Source: JAFDVL01 sp043736395
GTDB taxonomy: Bacteria; Acidobacteriota; Blastocatellia; RBC074
Reading direction: 5' to 3'
Assembly: GCA_043736395.1 (NCBI GenBank)
Contig: JAYTCQ010000390.1
Span: 1-45,931, forward strand
Length of the DNA: 45,931 nucleotides
A program made the position numbers and the translations under genes. Numbering within the stretch: position 1 is the stretch's first letter; each line of letters begins with the position of its first letter. Shown here one piece after another: positions 9,819-18,018 of the stretch. The notes under the pieces were generated by a model, which ran no database searches, had not been told where the DNA came from, and worked only from the letters and a program-made list of their open reading frames with translations.

Positions 9819-9861
9819 AACGCTTTATTCGTCTGAGTTAATATTTAGTTTTGAAGGGAAA

Positions 9862-9939
9862 TGGGGCGAGTAGTGGGTCTCGAACCCACGACCTCTAAAG
9901 CCACAATCTAGCGCTCTAACCAACTGAGCTATACCCGCC
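9862..9939 (-). tRNA. tRNA-His (anticodon GTG)
   Basis: A complete cloverleaf reads on the minus strand: acceptor GCGGGTA-type pairs with TACTCGC, D arm GCTC...GAGC, anticodon stem CTAGA/TTTAG with loop TTGTGGC, and T arm GTGGG-TTCGAGA-CCCAC. The anticodon GTG is at 9902-9904. The extra 5' G(-1) expected of bacterial tRNA-His is present at 9939 and faces C73. The 3' CCA is encoded (9862-9864). Confidence 0.96.
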
Positions 9940-9967
9940 ACAAGAGGGTTGATTTCAAAGAAGCGTT

Positions 9968-9996
9968 ATTTTATCCACCAACGATAGTAAGGTCAA
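9968..9996 (-). promoter_or_regulatory. Sigma-70 type promoter of tRNA-His
   Basis: On the minus strand TTGACC (9991-9996) and TAAAAT (9968-9973) are separated by exactly 17 bases and point at the tRNA 28 bases further on. Confidence 0.75.
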
Positions 9997-10042
9997 GTCG
10001 AAGAAAGAAATTTTTCAACTTTCATGGATGGATTGCAGGTTC

Positions 10043-10915
10043 CTAAAATGTCTTGATCTGTTCACGCGCCGCTTCGGTTTCGTCATAACGAATTGGTTGC
10101 GCTCCACCATCTTTCACAAATTTCACGATGCGCGGATCAACATACGCGAGCCGTTCCCAATTCAGATTGTGCGCGACGGAAGTCCCCGGATAACCGGGAT
10201 GTCCAAGATTTTGAATTTCGGCGTCGTTGTATGCCAAATGTCCGACGATTAAATATTCTCCCTCATCGGCGGATTTTAAAGCATTCATCACATCCACTAC
10301 ATAATCGCCGGGATGCTTGCGAGAGATGGGGCTGCTGCGCGGCAAGGACAATCCTTTGCCGATTTTTCGTGTATCAATTAATTTATTTTTCCGACACCAT
10401 TCTCCGAATTTATCAGGGAGTTCCGGCACAACTTGCACTGTCATCATGTGCAAGTCAGCGTAGCGAATATCAAAGCCGAGCTGGCGCAATTTGTCGAGCT
10501 GCGCCTGCAATTCGATCAACGCTTCATCCGCTTTGGCTGAAGCTTTCACTTCGTTGTTGGTTTGGAATAAATAACCTTTGCTGTCCAATAAAGACGGGAC
10601 TTTTTCACGCGGCGCAACCGGCCCCCACTTCACGTTATCCCACTCCGAAGTCAGATCAGAATGCAGCCCGAAACATAGCCCTTTGGTTTTCGCGAGCATC
10701 TTCGCGGCTTCTTCGACATACGGCGAAGTCGCCAGCACTGAACAATTTTTGAGAATACCTTTTTCGTAACATTCTTTGACCGCACGATTCAAGCTGCGCG
10801 CGCAGCCTAAATCATCTCCGCGCGTAATCAGGCGTACGCGTGAAACCGGTGGTTTCTCAACGTTGCTGAAAACCATTCCGGCAAAACTCGTTTGCAAAAA
10901 ATCTCGACGATTCAT
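10043..10915 (-). CDS. ChbG/YdjC-family carbohydrate deacetylase, exported
   Basis: 290 residues, about the usual family length. YdjC/ChbG enzymes hydrolyse N-acetyl groups of oligosaccharides with a metal held by Asp and His. Visible candidates are the RGDDLG motif (Asp34, Asp35), GLHSDL (His85) and YADLHMM (His156). The N-terminus MNRRDFLQTSFAGMVFS has a twin-Arg followed by a short hydrophobic stretch, so Tat export is likely but not certain. AAGGACT lies before the ATG. It stands alone between the tRNA and the permease gene. The upstream DNA contains GACTCTACAGACTTAACAGA, a word shared with the loop of the repeat at 4971-5073. The substrate is unknown. Confidence 0.82.
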   Translation of the reverse strand: MNRRDFLQTSFAGMVFSNVEKPPVSRVRLITRGDDLGCARSLNRAVKECYEKGILKNCSVLATSPYVEEAAKMLAKTKGLCFGLHSDLTSEWDNVKWGPVAPREKVPSLLDSKGYLFQTNNEVKASAKADEALIELQAQLDKLRQLGFDIRYADLHMMTVQVVPELPDKFGEWCRKNKLIDTRKIGKGLSLPRSSPISRKHPGDYVVDVMNALKSADEGEYLIVGHLAYNDAEIQNLGHPGYPGTSVAHNLNWERLAYVDPRIVKFVKDGGAQPIRYDETEAAREQIKTF

Positions 10916-11004
10916 GGGGTAAGTCCTTTGAGTCTGTTAAGTCTGTAGAGTCGCGGGTTCATTATTGCCGAAAACATAAACTTTATCCAAAACCCCAGCC
11001 AATT

Positions 11005-13452
11005 TTATTCGTACTTCAATGAAACCAGCGGATCAGTTTTTGTAGAGCGACGTGCCGGGATCAAGCATGCCAGCAAAGCAATGCTGAACAGGGTCACGGC
11101 GACCGCCACAAATGTGAATGGATCGTACACACTCACTTCGTGCAACAAACTTCCAATCATTCTTGTCATTGCCAACGCCAAGCCCAACCCAATGCATAAT
11201 CCAATCACAACCAGCTTCATCCCCTGCCGCAAAATCATTTTCAAAATATCTGCGGTTCCGGCTCCAAGCGCCATTCTGATGCCGATTTCATTGGTGCGTT
11301 GCGTTACGGAGTAACTGATCACACCGTATAATCCAATCGCTGTCAGCGTCAAAGCCAGTGCCGCAAACAACGATAATAAAAATGTATTGAAGCGCGGAAC
11401 AGCGACCGAATCGGAGCGATATTGATCGAGAGTTTTAATATCTGTCACCGGAAGTTCAGGATCAAGTTCACGGACTTTGGCAGTAATCGCAGACGTCAAC
11501 GATTCAGGATTTGCCATCGTAGTCCGCACCAGCAACGTCATATCCTGCGTGCCGAATTGAGCGACGGGAACATACATTTCCGCACGCGCTTCGTCATCCA
11601 AGCCGCGATGCTTGACGTTACCGAAAATGCCGATAATTACTTTTTCAGCATCACCACCCCAACCCAATTTCAATTTTTTGCCGAGTGGGTTTTCACCATT
11701 GAAATACTGTTTGGCGAAAGCTTCGTTGATAATCACGACAGGCGGAGCATCGCCTTTATCGAAGGCGGAAAAATCGCGTCCATCGCGTTTGGGGATACCA
11801 ATCGTTTCAAAATAATCAAGACCGATAAACCGCAGGCGAGCTTCCTTGTATTCCCCCTTGGGCATTGGGCGTCCCACGATTTCAATGCCAGTGCCGTTGT
11901 CGTTCGAAGTGAGTGGCACTGATTGTGCAATGCTGACCTGTTTCACGCCTGGCAAAGTTTTCAACCGCTCAATTAATGAAAAATAAAAATTGTAGGATTT
12001 GTCTTCGCCCTGATAACGTTCGCTTGGGAGGACAACTTTCGCGGTCAGGACATTGCGAAAATCAAATCCGACTTCTTCCTGCTGTAATCGCCAGAAACTT
12101 TTCATCAGCAACCCCGCCCCGACCAATAAAACCAAGGCGATGGCGATCTCTCCGACAATTAACGCGTGACGCAAATTGCTGCGTCCGGCGGTGGAACTGC
12201 GACCGCCATCCTTCATCGCTTCCGATAAATCTGAACGCGAAGCCGTCAACGCCGGAGCCAATCCGCACAAAATTCCTGTCAACATCGAAGTCGCCAGCGC
12301 AAATAATAAGACGCGCCAATCAGGAGTTAGTCCGGTGATCCGAGGAAGATTTTCCGGCAAAAATGCCAGCAATAAATCAATTCCCCACAGCGATAAAATG
12401 ACACCCAGGACGCCACCGCCCAACCCAAGCATCAGGCTTTCCGTCATCAGTTGTCGCACGATCTGCCAACGGCTGGCTCCGAGGACAGAGCGAATCGCAA
12501 TTTCCCGGTGACGGACGGTCGCGCGCGCCAGCAACAGGTTCGCGACATTGGCGCAGGCGATGAGCATCACTGCTCCGACAATTCCCAACAAAAGGTATAA
12601 AAACGGACGTGCGCGACCAACCAGTAATTCACGAAGCTGAGTTATTTGAACGTTTCGCTTCGCATTACTTTCAGGGTATTTTTCCGCCATCCCCAGCGCG
12701 ATACTTTTCATTTCAGCCTGCGCCTGTTCCAGCGAAACGTCCGACTTGAGCCTTGCCAGTGCCGCCGCATAAGCGCGATAACCGCGACTGCCATTCATCG
12801 TCCCCGGCTTTTTAGCATCTCCACCACTCACAACGGTGGCCCAAAATTCAACCGGCTCTTTTTGCAAAGGGAAAATTCCGGCAGGCATCACGCCAATAAT
12901 CAAAACTTCCTCATTATCCGTTTTCACTTTGCGACCAACAATTTTGCGGTCTCCTTCAAATCTTTTTTGCCAGCAATCATAACTCAGCATGACGGCAGAT
13001 AAACCTTCGCTGTTACCGGCCAAGTCTTCTTCGGGTTTGAAGCAACGCCCTAGCAGTGGATTGATACCCAGAACTTTGCAAATATCCGATGAAGTAAACG
13101 CAACGCCTACGCGGACGGGTTCGCCTTCTCCGGTCAATGTCGCTTCGCCCAGGTTGACTACCGCCATACTTTCAAAAGATTGGTTATGCGCCTGCCAATC
13201 CAGAAAATTGAGATAGGAAACACCACCGTCCGAATCATCCTTTGTTACTTCAATTTTGTTTTCCTGAAGCACCACCAAACGCTCTTCATTTGGAAATGAT
13301 AGTGGACGAAAAAGCGCCGCATTGATGACACTAAAAATTGCAGTATTCGCGCCAATACCTAATGCCAGCGTCGCAATTGCAATGGCTGCGAATGATGGTT
13401 TTTTCATCAGCATCCGAAAAGCAAAACGTATGTCCTGAATAAATGTATTCAT
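11005..13452 (-). CDS. ADOP-type ABC permease (MacB/FtsX fold)
   Basis: 815 residues. The N-terminus has the ADOP signature (QDIRFAFRMLMKKPSF, LALGIGANTAIFSV, RPLSFP). A MacB periplasmic-core domain (about 50-240) is followed by an FtsX membrane block with LLLGIVGAVMLIACANVANL and RHREIAIRSVLGASRWQIVRQL. A second periplasmic part and a C-terminal FtsX block (NEIGIRMALGAGTADILK) end in RRSTKTDPLVSLKYE. These permeases have no ATPase domain and are typically encoded away from one. It starts five bases after the stop of the receiver-phosphatase gene, so the two form an operon. This is the most divergent of the six copies here at its C-terminus. Confidence 0.92.
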   Translation of the reverse strand: MNTFIQDIRFAFRMLMKKPSFAAIAIATLALGIGANTAIFSVINAALFRPLSFPNEERLVVLQENKIEVTKDDSDGGVSYLNFLDWQAHNQSFESMAVVNLGEATLTGEGEPVRVGVAFTSSDICKVLGINPLLGRCFKPEEDLAGNSEGLSAVMLSYDCWQKRFEGDRKIVGRKVKTDNEEVLIIGVMPAGIFPLQKEPVEFWATVVSGGDAKKPGTMNGSRGYRAYAAALARLKSDVSLEQAQAEMKSIALGMAEKYPESNAKRNVQITQLRELLVGRARPFLYLLLGIVGAVMLIACANVANLLLARATVRHREIAIRSVLGASRWQIVRQLMTESLMLGLGGGVLGVILSLWGIDLLLAFLPENLPRITGLTPDWRVLLFALATSMLTGILCGLAPALTASRSDLSEAMKDGGRSSTAGRSNLRHALIVGEIAIALVLLVGAGLLMKSFWRLQQEEVGFDFRNVLTAKVVLPSERYQGEDKSYNFYFSLIERLKTLPGVKQVSIAQSVPLTSNDNGTGIEIVGRPMPKGEYKEARLRFIGLDYFETIGIPKRDGRDFSAFDKGDAPPVVIINEAFAKQYFNGENPLGKKLKLGWGGDAEKVIIGIFGNVKHRGLDDEARAEMYVPVAQFGTQDMTLLVRTTMANPESLTSAITAKVRELDPELPVTDIKTLDQYRSDSVAVPRFNTFLLSLFAALALTLTAIGLYGVISYSVTQRTNEIGIRMALGAGTADILKMILRQGMKLVVIGLCIGLGLALAMTRMIGSLLHEVSVYDPFTFVAVAVTLFSIALLACLIPARRSTKTDPLVSLKYE

Positions 13453-13457
13453 AGTTT

Positions 13458-14612
13458 TTATTCCACCGCGACTACAATCAGCGTCGCGTCATCATTGAAT
13501 TTTCCAGCACTGAATTCATTGATGGTTTGCATAATTTTATCCTGCAAATCCGCCGCGCTCAGATATGCATTTGCTTTGATGAATTGGACTAAACGTTCAT
13601 CGCCAAAATCTTCCTCAGCAGGATTTTCAATTTCAGTCACTCCATCAGTGAATAGCACCATGCGGTCACCGGGAAATAACTGAATTTCAGCGGAAGCAAA
13701 AGTGCTCTGCTCAAAAATTCCAAGCATCACACCACCGTCAAACAGGCGATGAATCGAGCCGTCCGCACGAACCACAATCGGTGGATTATGTCCGGCGTTG
13801 GCGTAGCGAAAAATTCCGGTCTTGACATCCAGTAATCCATAAAAAAATGTGATGAATTTTCCGGACGTGATATTTGTAAAAATGACACGATTGATTTGTG
13901 TACAGACCTGATCGGGTGCAGCCGTGACACTGGCGAATGCTTTCAAAACAGCTTGTAAATTCGCTACTAATAAAGCGGCGGGCATTCCTTTTCCGGTCAC
14001 ATCTGCAATACACAATCCCGCCGTTTGCTCATCAAAATTGATGACATCGTAATAATCGCCACTGACAGCCGAAGCTGGTTGCCAAATTCCCGTGATTTCA
14101 AAACCTGAAAATTGGGGAATCGTTTGTGGCAACAAATGTTCTTGAATTTTTCGCGCTTCAGTGGCTTCGTGAATTCGCGCTTTTTCAGTGGCTTCCCTGC
14201 TTCTGAATGCTTCCGCCAACTTATGACCATTCGTCATTTGCGTTTTCAAAACTTCCAGCAAACGATCATTTTCCCAGGGCTTTTGCACAAAATCACCGAC
14301 TCCTCCGCGCATCGCTTTGACGGCTAAATCAACCGTACTCCACGCCGTCATCACGACCACCGGCAGCAGTGGATTGATCTCCCGAATGCGGCGAATTAAT
14401 TCCAATCCTTCCTTGCCCGAAGTCGTATCGCGCGCATAATTCAAATCCATCAACACCAGATCAAACTCACTGGTCGTAATCGCTTCGATGACGGCTGCCG
14501 GAGAAGTCACGGCTTCAGATTGAAAGCCTTCGACTTTGAGCAAGAGCCGCAGCGCATCAAGCACTTCCACCTGATCATCGGCGATTAAAAATTTTGGTAT
14601 CGTATTTGTCAT
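13458..14612 (-). CDS. Response regulator with SpoIIE/RsbU-type PP2C phosphatase output
   Basis: 384 residues. Receiver domain 5-125: acidic pocket ADD (11-13), phospho-acceptor Asp56 in LMDLNYARD, Thr89, and Lys111 of QKPWE. A helical, probably coiled-coil linker covers about 128-162. The SpoIIE phosphatase domain spans about 170-384, with metal-binding motifs SGDYYD (184-189), DVTGKG, NAGHNP, DGVTE and DDATLIVV. Such proteins usually dephosphorylate anti-sigma-factor antagonists. The receiver is close to that of the NtrC-type protein at 18019, including the odd LNYARDTTSGKEGL loop, so one kinase may serve both. Operon with the permease at 11005. A sigma-54-like site precedes it. Confidence 0.92.
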   Translation of the reverse strand: MTNTIPKFLIADDQVEVLDALRLLLKVEGFQSEAVTSPAAVIEAITTSEFDLVLMDLNYARDTTSGKEGLELIRRIREINPLLPVVVMTAWSTVDLAVKAMRGGVGDFVQKPWENDRLLEVLKTQMTNGHKLAEAFRSREATEKARIHEATEARKIQEHLLPQTIPQFSGFEITGIWQPASAVSGDYYDVINFDEQTAGLCIADVTGKGMPAALLVANLQAVLKAFASVTAAPDQVCTQINRVIFTNITSGKFITFFYGLLDVKTGIFRYANAGHNPPIVVRADGSIHRLFDGGVMLGIFEQSTFASAEIQLFPGDRMVLFTDGVTEIENPAEEDFGDERLVQFIKANAYLSAADLQDKIMQTINEFSAGKFNDDATLIVVAVE

Positions 14613-14660
14613 GTTGCGATTCTGATTAAGGTCGAAAATAATATTTCGTACTTTCGCTTT

Positions 14661-14676
14661 ATCAAGCTGTGTGCCA
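14661..14676 (-). promoter_or_regulatory. Candidate sigma-54 promoter of the receiver-phosphatase/permease operon
   Basis: On the minus strand TGGCACACAGCTTGAT keeps GG, ten bases, then GA (consensus GC), with TGGCAC and TTG matching the sigma-54 consensus. The expected start would lie near 14650, leaving about 38 bases of leader before the ATG at 14612. Confidence 0.55.
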
Positions 14677-14789
14677 AAAAAGAAATTTATGTTTTCCTTA
14701 ATAAACTAGAAGTTTTTTGAGGAGATCACTTTTCCTTGTCAGAATGAAGTGTTCGTTTTTGGGAAAGGCGTGTTACGAAATCGAAGAAG

Positions 14790-14930
14790 TCACTAGGAAC
14801 ACCTTCACTGGGAACGCCCGCATCCTGCGGGCGAGCCTCACACAAGGATCATTTTTCATCGCAGTTAATCTGCTCGCCAAGGCTCGCCCGCAGGATGCGG
14901 GCGTTTCCAGTGAAAGGCGTTCCTAGTGAC
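14790..14930. repeat. ~50-bp inverted repeat with internal CGCCCGCA hairpins
   Basis: Arms 14790-14839 and 14880-14930 match as reverse complements over about 50 bases with about three differences, including one single-base gap. Each arm contains the self-complementary CGCCCGCATCCTGCGGGCG. The core is shared with the repeat at 17908-18013. It lies between the divergent phosphatase and adaptor genes. Confidence 0.9.
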
Positions 14931-15031
14931 TGTCCGTTTTTGGGAATTACTCTTCCCATCAATGAACATCTGAAAATTTCACATTCTTTAAAATTCGCTT
15001 ATTTTCCTTTATTTTTGCTATTTTTAGCTTG

Positions 15032-15047
15032 CGGCACGCAAATTGAA
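15032..15047 (+). promoter_or_regulatory. Candidate sigma-54 promoter of the adaptor/ATPase genes
   Basis: CGGCACGCAAATTGAA has GG, ten bases, then GA, and matches GGCAC-N5-TTGA as at 14661 and 22386. The predicted start near 15058 leaves about 11 bases before the ATG at 15069. It supports that ATG over upstream in-frame starts. Confidence 0.5.
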
Positions 15048-15068
15048 TCTACCTCAATCGAGATCGCT

Positions 15069-16325
15069 ATGGACATACCTCGAAGCAAATCAGTCGCTCG
15101 CAATAAACGTTTACGGCGGATCGGTTATGCCATCCTCGGACTCGCTCTGATTGTCGGCGCGACTTACGGATTATCAAAACTCAAGCCCGCTGCTCCCAGT
15201 ATTGAGCGCGGCACGATCTGGCCAGGCGAAGTGAAGCGCGGAGAAATGCTGCGACAAGTTCGCGGCATCGGCACGCTTGTCCCTGAAGACATTCGCTGGA
15301 TTCCCGCGACCACCAATGGGCGCATTGAAAAAAGGTTAGTCAAACCCGGAGCCATCGTCACCGCGAATACAATCATTATTGAAATGAGTAATCCTGAGTT
15401 AGAACGTGATGCGTTGGATGCGTTAACGCAGATGCGCGCAGCTGAAGCGGAGCTGACAAATCAGAAAGTTCAGCTTGAAAGTTCGCGCCTGAGTCAGGAA
15501 GCACAGGCGGCGAATATTCGTTCAGAATATCGACAAGCCAAACTCCAATCTGAACGTGATGACATCCTTGCCAAAGAAGGATTGACCGCAGATTTAAATG
15601 CAAAATTATCGCGCGGGCGAGCCGAAGAGTTATCCAACCGTGATGCCATCGAACAAAAACGAATGAGCATTTCCGGTGATGCCATTAAAGCGCAAGTCGC
15701 GGTGTACGAAGCAAGAGTGCAACAATTAAAGGCGCTTTCCGACTTGCGAAAAAAACAATTTGAAGCTTTGAAAGTTCGCGCTGGCGTCAACGGAGTCGTG
15801 CAGGAAGTTCCCGTCCAGGAAGGGCAGCAAGTCACGATGGGGACGAATCTCGCGCGGATTATTGATCCTTCAAAATTAAAAGCGGAAGTGCGCGTAGCTG
15901 AGACGCAGGCCAAAGATATTTCGATTGGACAACCTGCCGAAATTGATACGCGCAACGGCATCATTGAAGGTCGCGTCATCCGCATTGATCCTGCCGTCCA
16001 ACAAGGTACGGTGATGGTGGAAGTGCAATTAATCGGCGACATGCCCAAAGGCGTCCGCCCTGATTTAAGCGTTGATGGAACTATTGAATTGGAACGATTG
16101 AGAGATGTTTTGTATATGCAACGCCCGGCTTTTGGTCAGGAAAAAAGTCAGATTACACTTTTCAAATTAACTCCTGATGGCAAAGAAGCGATTCGTGTTC
16201 CGGTCAAGCTGGGACGCAGTTCGGTGAGTACCATTGAAATTCTGGAAGGTCTGCAAGTCGGCGATAAAGTAATTTTATCCGATACTTCACAGTACGATAA
16301 CGTAAATCGGATTCGATTGAATTAA
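15069..16325 (+). CDS. MacA/HlyD-family periplasmic adaptor protein
   Basis: 418 residues from ATG 15069. A single N-terminal membrane anchor lies at about 19-36 (GYAILGLALIVGATYGL). The first lipoyl half follows (WPGEVKRGEMLRQVRGIG), then a long coiled-coil hairpin (about 105-225, rich in Ala, Glu, Gln), the second lipoyl half with VRAGVNGVVQEVPVQEG, and beta-barrel and membrane-proximal domains ending in LEGLQVGDKVILSDTSQYD. Such adaptors bridge an inner-membrane ABC transporter to an outer-membrane duct. The frame is open back to 14895, but that start lies inside an inverted-repeat arm and would add a second hydrophobic stretch, so I prefer 15069. The stop overlaps the first base of the next inverted repeat. 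Two ABC ATPase genes follow. Confidence 0.88.
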   Translation: MDIPRSKSVARNKRLRRIGYAILGLALIVGATYGLSKLKPAAPSIERGTIWPGEVKRGEMLRQVRGIGTLVPEDIRWIPATTNGRIEKRLVKPGAIVTANTIIIEMSNPELERDALDALTQMRAAEAELTNQKVQLESSRLSQEAQAANIRSEYRQAKLQSERDDILAKEGLTADLNAKLSRGRAEELSNRDAIEQKRMSISGDAIKAQVAVYEARVQQLKALSDLRKKQFEALKVRAGVNGVVQEVPVQEGQQVTMGTNLARIIDPSKLKAEVRVAETQAKDISIGQPAEIDTRNGIIEGRVIRIDPAVQQGTVMVEVQLIGDMPKGVRPDLSVDGTIELERLRDVLYMQRPAFGQEKSQITLFKLTPDGKEAIRVPVKLGRSSVSTIEILEGLQVGDKVILSDTSQYDNVNRIRLN

Positions 16326-16422
16326 AGGTACGATAGGCGTCCCCGCCTGTCGCAGGTATAAGGAAGTTTTGTAGAGAGTAATTAATGTACCCAGCGACAG
16401 GCGGGGACGCCTATCGTACCTT
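16325..16422. repeat. 29-bp inverted repeat between adaptor and ATPase genes
   Basis: Arms 16325-16353 and 16394-16422 are complementary over 29 bases with no mismatch seen. Each arm contains AGGCG-TCCC-CGCCT, a hairpin of its own. The left arm begins at the last base of the adaptor gene's stop codon, and the right arm ends 14 bases before the next ATG. Confidence 0.9.
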
Positions 16423-16436
16423 CACAAGGACAAAAC

Positions 16437-17135
16437 ATGGAAGCAACAAATAATAATTCTTTGCTCAAGCTCGAAGGTGTGACGAAAGTTTTTTATACCG
16501 ACGAAGTCGAAACACACGCACTCGCCAATATTCATCTGGAAATCAAAAACGGAGAATTTGTTTCGATCGCGGGGCCTTCCGGGTGCGGAAAATCTACGCT
16601 GCTCTCGATTTTGGGATTACTGGATTCTCCCTCCGGCGGCAATTATTGGCTGAATGAGAAAGCCGTAGAAAACCTGAGCATGGCGGAACGCGCACGCATT
16701 CGTAATCGTGAAATCGGCTTTATTTTTCAGAGCTTTAATTTGATCGGAGATTTGTCCGTGTACGAAAATGTTGAGCTGCCGCTGACCTATCGCGGGATGG
16801 GGGCGACTGAACGAAAACAGCGCGTCAGTGAAGCCTTAGAGCGCGTCGGGATGGCTCCACGCGGCAAACATCTGCCTTCGCAATTATCCGGTGGACAACA
16901 ACAACGCGTCGCCGTCGCCCGCGCCATTGTTGGACAACCTTTGATTTTAATGGCGGATGAACCGACCGGAAATCTTGATTCTAAAAACGGTGATGCTGTG
17001 ATGGAACTGCTGCGCGAATTGCATCAAGGCGGTGCAACAATCTGTATGGTCACACACGACCAACGCTTCATCCGCTACGCCGATCGCGCGATTAATTTAT
17101 TCGATGGAACGATTATTGGGGAAAGTAATGAGTAG
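16437..17135 (+). CDS. ABC transporter ATPase, MacB/LolD type (first of pair)
   Basis: 232 residues, a stand-alone nucleotide-binding domain. Walker A GPSGCGKS (46-53), Q-loop FQSFN near 97, signature LSGGQ (150-154), Walker B LILMADEPTG, canonical D-loop NLD (179-181) and a switch His in VTHDQRF are all present. This MacB/LolD subgroup powers mechanotransmission-type exporters rather than classical translocators. AAGGA precedes the ATG. No permease gene follows directly. The nearest permeases are the ATPase-less ADOP proteins at 11005 and from 22444, so it plausibly energises those (inference). The stop codon TAG lies in an inverted-repeat arm. Confidence 0.93.
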   Translation: MEATNNNSLLKLEGVTKVFYTDEVETHALANIHLEIKNGEFVSIAGPSGCGKSTLLSILGLLDSPSGGNYWLNEKAVENLSMAERARIRNREIGFIFQSFNLIGDLSVYENVELPLTYRGMGATERKQRVSEALERVGMAPRGKHLPSQLSGGQQQRVAVARAIVGQPLILMADEPTGNLDSKNGDAVMELLRELHQGGATICMVTHDQRFIRYADRAINLFDGTIIGESNE

Positions 17136-17219
17136 AGAGTGATGAGATAAAAGTGATGAGTGATGAGTAAAAGACACTCGTTTCTTATCACTTGTCACTC
17201 ATCACTTTCTACTCATTAC
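17125..17219. repeat. Inverted repeat built of degenerate ACTCATCACT words
   Basis: GTAATGAGTAGAGAGTGATGAG (two short words written together, 17125-17146) pairs with 17198-17219 with one mismatch in 22. The intervening DNA is also made of GTGATGAG/CTCATCAC-like words around a centre reading AAAAGACACT. A related element lies at 37176-37247. The left arm overlaps the end of the first ATPase gene. Confidence 0.85.
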
Positions 17220-17237
17220 TCATCACTTTTCTTTCTT

Positions 17238-17903
17238 ATGCTACATCTAAAAAACATCGAACGCAGTTACGCCACTGGTGCCACGCAAACCTGGGTGTTG
17301 CGCCGCATCAATCTGGAAATTAAAGAAGGTGAATTCGTTTCTATTATGGGGCCTTCGGGAGCGGGTAAATCTACGCTGCTGCATATTTTGGGGATGCACG
17401 ATAATCAATGGCAAGGTGAATATTTCCTCGATGAAAAGGGCGTGCATCTGCTGAAGCCGAAAGATCGTGCCGAACTCCGCAACAAAGAAATCGGCTTTGT
17501 TTTTCAGAGTTATCACTTACTCGACAGCTTAACTGTAGCCGAAAATTTAGCGATGCCGCTTTCCTATCGCAACTACAAAAAAGCAGAAACAGAAGCCGTC
17601 GTAGCCGACACATTAGACCGCTTCGGCATTGTCGGCAAAAAAGATTTATATCCAACGCAGCTCTCCGGCGGACAGCAACAATTGGTCGGCGTAGCGCGCG
17701 CGATCATTGCGAATCCACGGATGATTTTAGCCGACGAACCCACCGGAAATTTGCAATCCGCGCAGGGCAAAGAGATTATGGAAGTCTTTAAAAAATTGAA
17801 TGAACAAGGCACGACAATTATTCAAGTGACGCATTCAGACGCGAACGCGGCATACGGAAATCGCGTTATCAATTTGAAAGACGGCTGGATTGTGAATGAA
17901 TAA
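17238..17903 (+). CDS. ABC transporter ATPase, MacB/LolD type (second of pair, altered D-loop)
   Basis: 221 residues from ATG 17238. An in-frame start at 17160 lies in the inverted repeat and adds only low-complexity residues, so it is not used. Walker A GPSGAGKS (38-45), signature LSGGQ (142-146) and Walker B ILADE (163-167) are intact, with a switch His in VTHSD (199). Two positions differ from the usual LolD/MacB sequence: QQQLVGVARA where QQQRV is normal, and D-loop NLQ (171-173) in place of NLD. With the first ATPase it could form a heterodimer with one weakened site (inference). Confidence 0.9.
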   Translation: MLHLKNIERSYATGATQTWVLRRINLEIKEGEFVSIMGPSGAGKSTLLHILGMHDNQWQGEYFLDEKGVHLLKPKDRAELRNKEIGFVFQSYHLLDSLTVAENLAMPLSYRNYKKAETEAVVADTLDRFGIVGKKDLYPTQLSGGQQQLVGVARAIIANPRMILADEPTGNLQSAQGKEIMEVFKKLNEQGTTIIQVTHSDANAAYGNRVINLKDGWIVNE

Positions 17904-17907
17904 AAAT

Positions 17908-18013
17908 ACTGGGTGCGCCCGCATCCTGCGGGCTGAGGCGTACACTAGATTTGCTTTTCGTTTTAAGGAATTATTAATACCAGTTTAGTCCGCAGGATGC
18001 GGGCGTACCCAGT
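17908..18013. repeat. Inverted repeat with CGCCCGCATCC core, sister of 14790-14930
   Basis: Left arm 17908-17936 and right arm about 17987-18013 match over about 27 bases with two or three differences. Both contain GCCCGCA-TCC-TGCGGGC or a near copy. The core including ACTGGG before it is shared with the arms at 14790-14930. It ends five bases before the next ATG. Confidence 0.88.
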
Positions 18014-18018
18014 CTAAA

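Larger units (their letters stand above)
8917..9861. other. AT-rich gene-poor stretch
   Basis: Nearly 950 bases with noticeably lower G+C than the flanks. It holds the upstream region of the gene starting at 8916, a 20-bp inverted repeat at 9531-9586 and a possible terminator hairpin at 9782-9818. A 78-codon open frame at 9271-9507 follows AAGAGG but has no recognisable motif. Nothing else could be supported. Confidence 0.55.

Noticed and set aside
14895..15068. Upstream in-frame extension of the adaptor gene to 14895
   Set aside because: The start lies in an inverted-repeat arm, the added residues include a second hydrophobic stretch, and a sigma-54-like site falls inside it.
17160..17237. 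Earlier start for the second ATPase
   Set aside because: The extra residues come from the low-complexity palindrome, and family length fits ATG 17238.
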